From CAYMND01 sp964465065 (GTDB taxonomy: Bacteria; Acidobacteriota; Aminicenantia; UBA2199), in NCBI GenBank assembly GCA_964465065.1, contig CAYXHZ010000004.1, positions 1-64,000 of the forward strand: 64,000 nucleotides of DNA. Direction: 5' to 3'. Position numbers and translations under genes: made by a program. Position 1 is the first letter of the stretch, and the number at the start of each line of letters is the position of its first letter. Shown piece after piece: positions 51,338 through 59,876 of this stretch. The notes under the pieces are model-generated. The model made no database searches and was not told the DNA's origin. It worked only from the letters and a program-made list of their open reading frames with translations.

Positions 51338-53481
51338 TTGCCGGCGTTCATCTCTTGAAGCAGGTGGCCGCCGCCGGTCGATTCGATGTACCAGAGAATG
51401 AAGCGGATATCCAGACCGATCGAGCGGCTGTAGCCTTCATCCCAGGCGTAATCGTTGATGGTGGCTTCAAAGGCGCGGTCGAAGTTGATTCCGACCAGTT
51501 GGCCGCGGGCGTTCAGAACCGGGCTGCCGGAATTGCCGCCGGTGGTATCGGCATCATACAGGAAGTTAACCGGAACCCCGCCAATTTTTTCCTGACGGAA
51601 GCTCGAATTTTTCCCCTGACGGATCAGGGCACTGACGTTTTCTTCCAATTGATAGTCGCCGCCCTGCATGGATTTCTCCAGCATGCCTTCCAGTACGGTG
51701 AACGGCTTCATATAGACGGCGTCCCGCGGGCAGTACCCTTTGACACGTCCCCAGGTCAGACGCAGGGTGCTGTTGGCGTCCGGCAAAAACCGCCCTTTTT
51801 CCAATATCTGTTTGAGATCGATCCAAGCGGCCATAGCCGAATCAAGGCGTCCTTTCCAATTGTCCTCACGGTCGCGGATCTGTTTGGTCAAGGGGTATAC
51901 GGCCAAAGCCAGCTGTACAATCGGGATGTCACACTTTCGGAGTTCGTCGAGTTGCACCTGATCGAACCATTTTCCGAAGGTCTCGGCGTCCATAAAACGT
52001 TCATGGTAATAGGAAGCGATGATTTTTTTCCGATCCGGAGCCGCTGCCGTGCACAAGGAGTGCAGAACCGGCGGCAATTGCTGCGCAGTGAGTGACTCGG
52101 CCAAAGACAGGAACAGGTAATCGGCGATCTGCTGATCCACTGGCGTATACAGATTTTTGATTGAACGCACCAGTCTTTCCCGAGTTCTTTCCAGATTGCG
52201 GGTCATGTACGGAGCTTCCCGCTCCTGATCCTTCTTGATTCTTTCGTGGGCGTATTCTACCAGGGCGGATGCGCTGCTCAGCAGGCTCCAGTTTGAATTG
52301 AGGCTGCCGATAAAATGCTGAAAAGGGTAATCGGCAGTCATCTCATGGTAGACACTGGCCATTTCCAGCTGCAATTTACGGTATTTCTCCTTCGTTTCCG
52401 GGTCCTGTATTTGCGATGACAAGGCCTCTTCCTGAGCCTGCTTCTTGGCAGTCAGGCCTAGATTGTGCAAGCCCTTCAGCTTTCCCTGATAATTTTTCAT
52501 GCGGTTGGCCAGGCCCTTGATGCGGGCAGCCAGTTTCAATTGAACATCACGTTCCTCTCCACCCGCCTTCTCCATGGTGGCAATCAACCATTGGGACAGT
52601 TTGACCACCGCCGGCATGTGGATTTCTTCCTGAAAACGCAGGTAACTGGCCGGTTGATGACGGTATGTTCGCCCCGGATAACCCAAAATGAACATCAGGT
52701 CGCCCTCGCTGATTCCTTCCGGAGCAATTTGGAGATATTTTCTGGGCTTATATGGCACATTCTCTGCAGAATAGGCGGCACTTTCCCCGTTGGGTCCGGC
52801 ATAGGCGCGCAGGATGGTGAAATCGCCGGTATGTCTTGGCCAGACCCAGTTGTCGCTCTCGCCTCCGAATTCACCGATGCTGCGGGGCGGGACATAGACC
52901 AGACGGACATCCTTGAGATAAGTCGACAGAAATAGTACGTAGACCTTGCCCTGGAACATCTCGGCGATCTCGGCTCGTTTTCCGGGATTTTTCTTTTCGG
53001 CGCCGATTTCCATTTCCTTGATTCTTTTTTCGATGGCTTTGGTTCTGTCCAAAGGGCTCATGCCCTTTTTAACCACTTGAAGCACGGCAGCGGACACATC
53101 CCGATAGGATTCGGTGATCTTTACGGTCATGCCCTTGGCCGGAATTTCTTCCTTGAGATTGCGTGTCACCAGTCCGTTGCGTAAATAGTCGTTTTCTGCC
53201 GAGCTGGCATCCTGAACGGCACCGAATGCGCAGTGGTGGTTGGTGAGAATCAAACCGTTGGCGGATATGAAAGAGGCCGAACAACCGCTGAGATTGATGA
53301 TGGCGTCGACCAGGGACACCGAGCCGTCTGGATTGAATATTTCCCGGGCGCCGAGGGCAAAACCCGCTTTGGTCAGATCGAGCTTGTCCAGTTCGCTGAG
53401 CGGCCACATGCCCTCGTCGGCGTGCAGTGGAGATATGAACGAAATCATACACAACAAGATCGGCAAGACAGTTTTTTTCAT
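51334..53481 (-). CDS. S46 family dipeptidyl-peptidase, DPP11-like
   Basis: A 715-residue periplasmic exopeptidase with a signal peptide (ends near SPLHA-DEG). The S46 catalytic residues are visible: His in LILTNHHCAFG (about 83), Asp in SDNWVWPRHTGDF, and Ser in TGGNSGSPVLN. Eighteen residues after the Ser stands Arg (GINFDRAF), as in DPP11 enzymes that release Asp/Glu dipeptides, whereas DPP7 has Gly. I choose ATG 53481 with AAGGTG upstream, since the open frame further 5' lacks features and would hide the signal peptide. Such enzymes feed amino-acid fermenters. Confidence 0.92.
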   Translation of the reverse strand: MKKTVLPILLCMISFISPLHADEGMWPLSELDKLDLTKAGFALGAREIFNPDGSVSLVDAIINLSGCSASFISANGLILTNHHCAFGAVQDASSAENDYLRNGLVTRNLKEEIPAKGMTVKITESYRDVSAAVLQVVKKGMSPLDRTKAIEKRIKEMEIGAEKKNPGKRAEIAEMFQGKVYVLFLSTYLKDVRLVYVPPRSIGEFGGESDNWVWPRHTGDFTILRAYAGPNGESAAYSAENVPYKPRKYLQIAPEGISEGDLMFILGYPGRTYRHQPASYLRFQEEIHMPAVVKLSQWLIATMEKAGGEERDVQLKLAARIKGLANRMKNYQGKLKGLHNLGLTAKKQAQEEALSSQIQDPETKEKYRKLQLEMASVYHEMTADYPFQHFIGSLNSNWSLLSSASALVEYAHERIKKDQEREAPYMTRNLERTRERLVRSIKNLYTPVDQQIADYLFLSLAESLTAQQLPPVLHSLCTAAAPDRKKIIASYYHERFMDAETFGKWFDQVQLDELRKCDIPIVQLALAVYPLTKQIRDREDNWKGRLDSAMAAWIDLKQILEKGRFLPDANSTLRLTWGRVKGYCPRDAVYMKPFTVLEGMLEKSMQGGDYQLEENVSALIRQGKNSSFRQEKIGGVPVNFLYDADTTGGNSGSPVLNARGQLVGINFDRAFEATINDYAWDEGYSRSIGLDIRFILWYIESTGGGHLLQEMNAGN

Positions 53482-53504
53482 CGTTACACCTTTCAATTCG
53501 TTGA

Positions 53505-54614
53505 TCAATCTTTGATTATCAGAAAGAACAGAAACAGGACGACGGCGATGACCAGAACCAGGCCGAATATCTTGAGGAAGCTGTACGGCCGCTCCCCCTT
53601 CACTTTGCCGCTCTGACCGTTGATCAGAAAGCGGTAAACTTTCTTGTTGTACCGGTATGAGCTTATCCACACCGGCAACAGGATATGTTTGAAGGTGATC
53701 CGGTCGTACTTGGAATGGCAGGTCAGAATGCGCTGTTCGTCACCGCCGATACGGATACGGATTTGGTTTTCGATTTCCGCCTTCATGATCACCTTGGCTG
53801 CATCCAGGCCTTCCTTTACATCAACGCCATAGGTCTCGCAACGGAAACCGCTCAGAAAACGGTCGTCGTACGGTTTCAGCTGGCTCAAATCCCAGGGCGG
53901 CAGCACATGCAGGGTTTTCTCAGGCAAAGAATGGGTTGCAGGAACCAGCACATCGTCAAAAGGCACTTCTACGGTCCCGGCGCGTGGCGACCAGCTTGTT
54001 TTACGTACCTGACGGGTTTTATAGACCGTTTTGCCGTTTTCCCGGGTGCTGTAATGCTCGGTGACATAGTAATAGGTGCCGCGCAAACCGGTGTAATCGT
54101 TCACGGTCTGGGCGTCATAGGTCCAATATGGCACGTACATGCCATCCATGGCCTCTTTGGCGACCCGTTCCTTGAGATCTCCCGGAGCGAACCAGAGTTT
54201 GGCGATCCATTCTTGAAAAAGCTGATTGCCCTTCTTTTTATCGATAACGAACGGAACCAGCGATTTTGGTTTGACAATCGCCATCTCGCCGCCTTCGCTG
54301 ACCACGAGTCGCGTATCGCAGTATGGACAGGCGTCGGCCGTCACCTTCTCGTCCAGGGTGATCTGCGCACCGCAACCCGGACAGCGGACTGTCCGTACGG
54401 TGATCTGTTCGGATTCCTGCAGCGGTTGGGTAATGAAAGCCTCGTAATCGATCTCCTCGATGGGCGCTTCTACAAGAGAGATCGGATTTTCGGCTCCGCA
54501 GTAATTGCATTTGAGCGAAGTCGTTCCCGGAGCGAAATCCAAGGTCGCCCCGCAACCTTTACAGGCCAATTCCTGGTTGACGGATTCATTGATTTCAGGC
54601 TGAACTTCGGACAT
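53505..54614 (-). CDS. Zinc-ribbon membrane protein, partner of the SPFH protein
   Basis: A 369-residue protein with two N-terminal zinc ribbons (CKGCG/CNYCG at about 18-40 and CPGCG/CPYCD at about 78-100), a middle beta-rich domain (about 115-330) and one C-terminal membrane helix (about 345-366) with a short tail. It resembles proteins regularly found beside YdjI-type SPFH proteins. It may recruit or organise a membrane assembly. The function is inferred from context only. It follows the SPFH gene by 30 bases. Confidence 0.8.
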   Translation of the reverse strand: MSEVQPEINESVNQELACKGCGATLDFAPGTTSLKCNYCGAENPISLVEAPIEEIDYEAFITQPLQESEQITVRTVRCPGCGAQITLDEKVTADACPYCDTRLVVSEGGEMAIVKPKSLVPFVIDKKKGNQLFQEWIAKLWFAPGDLKERVAKEAMDGMYVPYWTYDAQTVNDYTGLRGTYYYVTEHYSTRENGKTVYKTRQVRKTSWSPRAGTVEVPFDDVLVPATHSLPEKTLHVLPPWDLSQLKPYDDRFLSGFRCETYGVDVKEGLDAAKVIMKAEIENQIRIRIGGDEQRILTCHSKYDRITFKHILLPVWISSYRYNKKVYRFLINGQSGKVKGERPYSFLKIFGLVLVIAVVLFLFFLIIKD

Positions 54615-54644
54615 GGTTATGTTTCCCGTAACGCAGGCCCAGGT

Positions 54645-55751
54645 TTATGACTGGGGTACCGGCGGCGGCGGTGGCGGCGGTACAGCACCGAAGACAGCGG
54701 TGAGGTCCGGAACGTTCTCTGCCGCCAGCCAGCCGGCCATTCCCGCTTTCCAGGCCAAAGTTTTGGGCGTCAACTGCCCGCTAGCCGCCATCTGCTGCAG
54801 TTGCTGCAGGCTGAACGGCCCCTGCTGCTGGCCGTTGACGGCCAAGTAAAAGACGGCCAGAGGCGGTGGACTCGTCTGGACCTGGGGTGCACCCTGGTTG
54901 GCGTACATATGTGCCATCTGATTGGCCATGGCGAAGCCCATACCCATACCGATGCCATCGCTGGCTCCCCCGCCCGGATTCTGGGCGGCCTGGGACATGG
55001 ACAATCCGGACTGATACTGCATATACTTGTTCAAATCGCCTATAACGCCGATACTGCTTCGTTTGTCGATAGCCTCCTCGACTTCCGGCGGGAAAGACAC
55101 GTTCTCGATCAGCAGGGTACCCAACTCGAGACCGTATTCCTTGTACTCTTCGTTGACCAAACCCTGCAGAGTCTGGGACAGCTCATTGTAGCGGGCGGCC
55201 AAATCGATGGCCGGAATCTTGCTCTCGGCCAGCATATCGGAAAAACGGGTGATGATGATGTTGCGCAACTGCTCGGTGATTTCATCGGTAGTGAAATGAG
55301 CATCGGTACCGGCGATCTCTTTGACCAGCTTGGCCGGATCGTTTACCTTGAACGTATACGTACCGAAGGAACGCAGACGAACGGGGCCGAATTCAGGATC
55401 GCGCAAAATGATCGGATTCTTGGTGCCCCATTTACGATCGGTGAACTTCCGGGTGGAGACGAAGTAGACCTCGGCTTTGAACGGGCTCTGAAAGCCGTAC
55501 TTCCAGCCTTTCAGCGTGGTCAGGATGGGCATGTTCTGAGTTTGCAGGGTGTATGTGCCCGGCGTGAAGACATCGGCCAGCTGCCCCTCGTTGACAAAGA
55601 CCGCCATCTGAGATTCCCGCACCACCAGTTTGGCGTTGTACTTGATTTCGTTGCCGTACCGTTCGAAACGGTATACCAGAGTGTCCGAGGAGTTGTCCAA
55701 CCACTCGATGATATCAATGAATTCGCCTTTGAGCTTGTCGAAAATGCCCAT
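54645..55751 (-). CDS. SPFH-domain protein (YdjI type) with C-terminal GYF-like domain
   Basis: A 368-residue cytoplasmic protein with an SPFH/virion-core-type domain (about 30-240: VVRESQMAVFVNEGQLADVF, TDRKWGTKNPIILRDPE). An Ala/Met/Gly-rich stretch carries GIGMGMGFAMANQMAHM. A GYF_2 domain (about 300-350: FYLAVNGQQQGPFSLQQLQQ, then WKAGMAGWLAAENV) and a poly-proline tail (PPPPPPP) follow. Relatives form oligomeric rings or membrane microdomains. Strong promoter upstream at 55789-55818; it starts a unit with the zinc-ribbon gene and probably the S46 gene. Confidence 0.88.
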   Translation of the reverse strand: MGIFDKLKGEFIDIIEWLDNSSDTLVYRFERYGNEIKYNAKLVVRESQMAVFVNEGQLADVFTPGTYTLQTQNMPILTTLKGWKYGFQSPFKAEVYFVSTRKFTDRKWGTKNPIILRDPEFGPVRLRSFGTYTFKVNDPAKLVKEIAGTDAHFTTDEITEQLRNIIITRFSDMLAESKIPAIDLAARYNELSQTLQGLVNEEYKEYGLELGTLLIENVSFPPEVEEAIDKRSSIGVIGDLNKYMQYQSGLSMSQAAQNPGGGASDGIGMGMGFAMANQMAHMYANQGAPQVQTSPPPLAVFYLAVNGQQQGPFSLQQLQQMAASGQLTPKTLAWKAGMAGWLAAENVPDLTAVFGAVPPPPPPPVPQS

Positions 55752-55788
55752 CGCCTGCCTCCAGTGTTTTGATTTTTGACTTGAAATG

Positions 55789-55818
55789 ATTATAGGAAGC
55801 AGGCGCTTTCTTTGTCAA
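55789..55818 (-). promoter_or_regulatory. Sigma-70 promoter of the SPFH operon
   Basis: On the - strand, perfect TTGACA (55818-55813) and perfect TATAAT (55794-55789) are 18 bases apart. The leader to ATG 55751 is about 31 bases and includes GGAGG. Confidence 0.85.
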
Positions 55819-55840
55819 GCGATTCCCGACAATAAGTTGG

Positions 55841-55870
55841 CCCGGAGACGGACGATCATCCGCCTCCGGG
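55841..55870 (-). terminator. Hairpin after the VWA gene
   Basis: CCCGGAG (55841-55847) pairs with CTCCGGG (55864-55870), extended inward after one mismatch by a further 4 pairs. It starts 18 bases after the VWA stop on the - strand and precedes the SPFH promoter. A T-run is missing. Confidence 0.5.
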
Positions 55871-55887
55871 TCTGCCATGATACAGAA

Positions 55888-57951
55888 TTACCTGTTGCCG
55901 ATCAGAATCTTTGCCATTTCCGCCAGACGGACAAATTCCTGCCGATATCCGTACGGATCTTTTCCGATACTGCTCTGCGCCCGTTCGATCAGTTTTTCGA
56001 AAGAAGCCTGACCTTTATACTGCGAATCGCGCAGCAGCATGCCGAACTCGGCAACGGCCGATGCGAAACGCATACTCTGGGAAGCCTGGGCGATCGTCCG
56101 ATCGGTATCGTCCAGGGTCTCGACCATTTCCACACTGGTTTCCAAATCGGGCTTTTTATAGCGAACCCGGACGGTGAGGAGTTCCTCGCTCGATCGGGCG
56201 CTGTCCTTGATACGACTGTCCATATATTTCAACTGTTCGGGATCTTTCTTGTCCAGGGCCGCCGGGACGATCTCGTAAAAAACCGTCACACTGTGGCCGG
56301 ATCCGACTTCACCGGCGTCTTTGCGATCGTCGCGAAAATCCTCTTTTTTGAGCAGGCGGTTCTCATAACCGAGCAAACGGTAAGACCCGACCTTGGATGG
56401 GTTGAATTCCACCTGGATCTTGACATCCTTGGCAATGGTGAACAGGGTCTTGCGCATGTCATTGGCCAGCACTTTCTGGGCTTCTATCAGGGAATCGATG
56501 TAGGCGTAATTGCCGTTACCCTTGTCGGCCAGGGTTTCCATCTTGGAGTCCTTGTAATTGCCCATACCGAAGCCGAGAACGCTCAGGAAAACGCCCTGGC
56601 CTCGTTTTTCCTCGATCAATCGTTCCATTTCGGCATCGCTGGATGCGCCGACATTGAAGTCTCCGTCGGTGGCCAGAATGACCCGGTTGTTGCCACCCTT
56701 TATGAAATTGTCGACGGCGACCTGATAGGCCAGATTGATTCCTGCACCGCCGGCGGTCGAGCCGCCAGCCTGCAACCGGTCCAGAGCGTCCATGATGGTC
56801 TTCTTGTCGGCGGCCGAAGTCGATGGCAAAACCAGACCGGCGGCTCCGGCGTAGACGACGATGGCAACCCGATCTTTCTTACTGAGCTGTCGCACCAGCA
56901 GTTTGCAGGACTCACGAAGCAGCGGCAGTTTATTTGGTTCGTTCATAGAACCCGACACATCGAGTAAAAACACCAGATTGGCTGGCGGCAGTTCCGTTTC
57001 ACGGATATCCTGGCCCTGCAAGGCCAGCATGACCAGGCTGTGTTCCGGATTCCAGGGCGCGCTGCAGACTTCGCGGTGTACGGCGAAAGGCGTCTCGCCT
57101 TTCGGCAATTCGTAATCGTAATCGAAATAATTGATCAGTTCTTCGATGCGCACGGCGTCGACGGGAGGCAGCCTGTTCTGCATCAGGAAACGGCGTACGT
57201 TGGCATACGAAGCGGTATCGACATCGATGGAAAAAGTGGACAACGGGTTGTCGACAGCCAGTAAGAAATCGTTTTCATGTACGGCGGCGTAGCCTTCGGT
57301 ATTGAATTCTTCACGCTTGGCCTCCGCTTCCCGGTACCAATCGGCTTTGCTGGCAGGGGCGATCGCCTTCCTCTCTTCGTTCATGCCCATCGCAGTGCCA
57401 AGCACTCCCCCCAGGACTCCCCCTTCAACTCCACCGACAGCTGCACCTTCAACCGCGTTCTCGACTCCCTCTACTTCGCTGTCCCTGCTTACCACCTCAG
57501 CCCCTTTGTCCTTTCGCATGATGGAAGGAGAAGGCGGTAGCGCATGTGTCTGCCCGGATTCCTTTTTCTCTTCCGTTTTCGGTTTTTCTGACGGTACAAT
57601 TTCCTGCATATCGCTTTGCCGTGAAGTGGGGATTATATCCTGTAACGATATGGTGGCTGTATTGCTCTTTGTATCCGGTGAAAACCAGAACGACAGAGCC
57701 ACAACACCGAGTGTCAACATGGCCGCCAGTCCCCAATACACCATCCTCGTCGATTTGGACGAGGACCTCTTCTTGGAAAACTGCTTGAGAAGTTCGACCT
57801 TCAATTCGGCTTTGTAGGCCTCGTCGAATCCGGTTTCGGGCTTCTCGCTCAGCAGTTTTTCAATGGTCTTTTTCATCGATTCCTCCTGACCCTGCAGCGA
57901 AGGGTCAAGCTCCAGCAGTTCCCGGATAATCTGTGCGATCTGTTCGTTCAT
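55888..57951 (-). CDS. Membrane-anchored von Willebrand factor A protein (YfbK-like)
   Basis: A 687-residue protein with a cytoplasmic helical part of about 87 residues, one membrane segment (about 88-108), a low-complexity Gly/Val/Glu stretch (GAAVGGVEGGVLGGVLG) near 180, a YfbK-type domain (FSIDVDTASYANVRRFL) and a VWA domain from about 325 with the metal site DVSGSMNEP. The C-terminal region carries DUF3520-like motifs (AVAEFGMLLRDSQYKG). ATG 57951 has GGAGG 5 bases upstream. It follows the ECF sigma gene by 15 bases, so the cytoplasmic segment may act as its anti-sigma factor. Confidence 0.88.
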   Translation of the reverse strand: MNEQIAQIIRELLELDPSLQGQEESMKKTIEKLLSEKPETGFDEAYKAELKVELLKQFSKKRSSSKSTRMVYWGLAAMLTLGVVALSFWFSPDTKSNTATISLQDIIPTSRQSDMQEIVPSEKPKTEEKKESGQTHALPPSPSIMRKDKGAEVVSRDSEVEGVENAVEGAAVGGVEGGVLGGVLGTAMGMNEERKAIAPASKADWYREAEAKREEFNTEGYAAVHENDFLLAVDNPLSTFSIDVDTASYANVRRFLMQNRLPPVDAVRIEELINYFDYDYELPKGETPFAVHREVCSAPWNPEHSLVMLALQGQDIRETELPPANLVFLLDVSGSMNEPNKLPLLRESCKLLVRQLSKKDRVAIVVYAGAAGLVLPSTSAADKKTIMDALDRLQAGGSTAGGAGINLAYQVAVDNFIKGGNNRVILATDGDFNVGASSDAEMERLIEEKRGQGVFLSVLGFGMGNYKDSKMETLADKGNGNYAYIDSLIEAQKVLANDMRKTLFTIAKDVKIQVEFNPSKVGSYRLLGYENRLLKKEDFRDDRKDAGEVGSGHSVTVFYEIVPAALDKKDPEQLKYMDSRIKDSARSSEELLTVRVRYKKPDLETSVEMVETLDDTDRTIAQASQSMRFASAVAEFGMLLRDSQYKGQASFEKLIERAQSSIGKDPYGYRQEFVRLAEMAKILIGNR

Positions 57952-57966
57952 TTCGTCCTCCATTTC

Positions 57967-58548
57967 CTAGGGTTTGAAAATCAGGAGCCACATGAGCAGC
58001 TGAGGCATCTGCCGGCGCAATTGTTTGATCAGACGGTGAAAAGCCATTTTGCAACTGCCTTCGCTGACACCCTGCAAACGGGCGATCTCGGCAAACGGCA
58101 GATCCTGCCAGATCCGCAGCGTAAGCAGTTCCCGCTGTCCGGCCTCGAGCCGGTGCAGGCAGTCGTGCAGGACTTCATAACGTTCCCGGTTCTGTTCATC
58201 GAGTTGCACATCGTGATCGGCCGCCAGATCCCAGACATCCTCCAGCGCCAGGCTGGGGTGGCGGGTCCGGTAATGATCGACGACGGTGTTGCGGGCAATG
58301 GCAAAAATCCAGGCGCAAAAGGAACCAGTGCGATCATCGAGTCGATCGATTCCCTCGATGGCTTTGAGGAAAACAGTCTGAGTCAGATCCCGGGCCGTTT
58401 CCCGCTGAAAAGTCTTGTGATAGATGAAATCATGAATCCGCTGCGCGTAGCTGTCGTACAGGCGAGCGAACGCTTGCGAATTCCCCTGCTGGGTTTCTCT
58501 GACCAAACGCTGCTCTTCAAATCGGATCTTCTCTGCCGAATCTGTCAT
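57967..58548 (-). CDS. ECF-type RNA polymerase sigma factor
   Basis: A 193-residue sigma-70 family factor with only regions 2 and 4. Region 2 runs about 25-95 (FARLYDSYAQRIHDFIY, ARDLTQTVFLKAI, FCAWIFAIARNTVVDHYR) and region 4 about 130-185 (LRIWQDLPFAEIARLQGVSE, CKMAFHRLIKQLR). It would switch on genes for an envelope or stress response. GGGAG is 7 bases before the ATG. The adjoining VWA membrane protein is the likely regulator. Confidence 0.93.
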   Translation of the reverse strand: MTDSAEKIRFEEQRLVRETQQGNSQAFARLYDSYAQRIHDFIYHKTFQRETARDLTQTVFLKAIEGIDRLDDRTGSFCAWIFAIARNTVVDHYRTRHPSLALEDVWDLAADHDVQLDEQNRERYEVLHDCLHRLEAGQRELLTLRIWQDLPFAEIARLQGVSEGSCKMAFHRLIKQLRRQMPQLLMWLLIFKP

Positions 58549-58641
58549 GTTTTCGCTCCCGGAAAATCAGAACGAACGATCAAGAAAAAGGTAACACGAA
58601 TCCCGGGGGAAATAAATCTCCACCCTGAATCGGCTTCAGCT

Positions 58642-58669
58642 TTGTCACGACCGTATTTCCTGCTACAAT
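58642..58669 (+). promoter_or_regulatory. Sigma-70 promoter placed for a leaderless mRNA
   Basis: TTGTCA (58642-58647) and TACAAT (58664-58669) are 16 bases apart. The ATG of the transporter is at 58676, after six bases (GCGTCA), so the transcript should start at the start codon. No Shine-Dalgarno sequence is seen. Confidence 0.75.
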
Positions 58670-58675
58670 GCGTCA

Positions 58676-59866
58676 ATGACTCTCTTGAAACGCAACATCA
58701 ACCTGTTTTTATGGCAACGATTCCTGCACGAATTCCTGCTCATCGCACCAATTCTCATTCCTTTCTACCAATACAACCGTCTGGGTGCATTCGCCTTTTA
58801 CCTCTCCCAGTCGGCATATGCGCTGACCGTGTTTATCATGGAAGTCCCATCCGGTTATCTGGCCGACGTCGTCGGCCGGCGCAACACCTTGCGATTGGGC
58901 GCTTTCCTGTACCCGTTTGGATTCCTGCTCTATGCCGCCGGCTCGTCGCTGGCTCTGTTTTTGTGCGCTGAAATCATCATGGCTGTGGCCAACAGTATGC
59001 GCTCCGGCTGCGATTCCGCGCTTTTATACGACAGCCTCAGTGTTCTTTCCCGGCAGGATGAATATGCCGCTGTGGAAGGGAAAGGCCATCAGTTCGCCCG
59101 GACGGGAACGGGTATCGCCTCCATCGCCGGCGGTCTTCTGGCTTCCATCGCCCTGCGCCTGCCATTTTGGTCCAATTTCATCCTGGCCCTGGCCGCCATC
59201 CCTCTGGCCCTGGCTTTTAGCGAACCGACCAGGGAAAAGGCCCAGGCCGAAAGACCGCTGCATAACATCATTCTCATCGCCAAAAACTCACTGCACGATT
59301 CCAGCCTCAGGCCATTCATCCTGTACGTGGGCCTGATCGGTTCGGTAAGCATCATCTCCCTTTGGGCTTACTTTCTTTATTATCAGGCTCTGTCCATTCC
59401 TTTGGCTTATTTCGGCCTGTTGTTTGCCGCCTTCCAATTCTCGGCGGCCCTGGCGGCCCGATTTTCAGCAAGTCTGGTCAGTTCTTTCGGCCCTGACCGT
59501 ATTTTACAGCTGTCAGTCCTCATCGCTCCGATACTGCTTCTGATCGGCTTGATCCGCTCGCCCTTCATGCTGATCGCCATCATGATCCACCCCTTTCTTT
59601 GGAATATGACCCTGCCGGTTCTCCTGGAACAGATCAACATCAAAACCGTTCCGCAGATCAGGGCGACGGTCCTGTCACTGGCCAACATGGGAGTCAGTTT
59701 CGGCTACGTTCTGATCGGCCCGGTTTTCGGACAATTGAGCGACCGGCTCCCGCTGCAACTCTGCTTTACGATTCTGGCCGTACTGTTCCTGCTGGGGGCT
59801 TTGATCCTGGTCTACCAGATCAAACAGCATTGGAGCGAACCTGCCTGCCAAGGGCAGCGTCCATGA
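58676..59866 (+). CDS. Major facilitator superfamily transporter
   Basis: A 396-residue membrane protein with about 12 hydrophobic segments. The MFS loop 2-3 signature reads GYLADVVGRRNTLRLGAF (about 60-78), and Phe/Ala/Gly-rich helices follow. GPVFGQLSDRLPLQL near 355-370 resembles a second A-like motif. The group looks like small drug or sugar-derivative exporters, but the substrate is unknown. It is a single gene between two opposite operons, ending 10 bases before the sensor kinase stop. Confidence 0.9.
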   Translation: MTLLKRNINLFLWQRFLHEFLLIAPILIPFYQYNRLGAFAFYLSQSAYALTVFIMEVPSGYLADVVGRRNTLRLGAFLYPFGFLLYAAGSSLALFLCAEIIMAVANSMRSGCDSALLYDSLSVLSRQDEYAAVEGKGHQFARTGTGIASIAGGLLASIALRLPFWSNFILALAAIPLALAFSEPTREKAQAERPLHNIILIAKNSLHDSSLRPFILYVGLIGSVSIISLWAYFLYYQALSIPLAYFGLLFAAFQFSAALAARFSASLVSSFGPDRILQLSVLIAPILLLIGLIRSPFMLIAIMIHPFLWNMTLPVLLEQINIKTVPQIRATVLSLANMGVSFGYVLIGPVFGQLSDRLPLQLCFTILAVLFLLGALILVYQIKQHWSEPACQGQRP

Positions 59867-59876
59867 TCCGAACCAG

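Noticed and set aside
53482..53670. N-terminal extension of the S46 peptidase
   Set aside because: It runs into the zinc-ribbon gene and would bury the signal peptide that begins at 53481.
58549..58620. ECF autoregulatory promoter upstream of the sigma gene
   Set aside because: A TGTTACC-like -35 is present but no convincing CGTC-type -10 at the right spacing.
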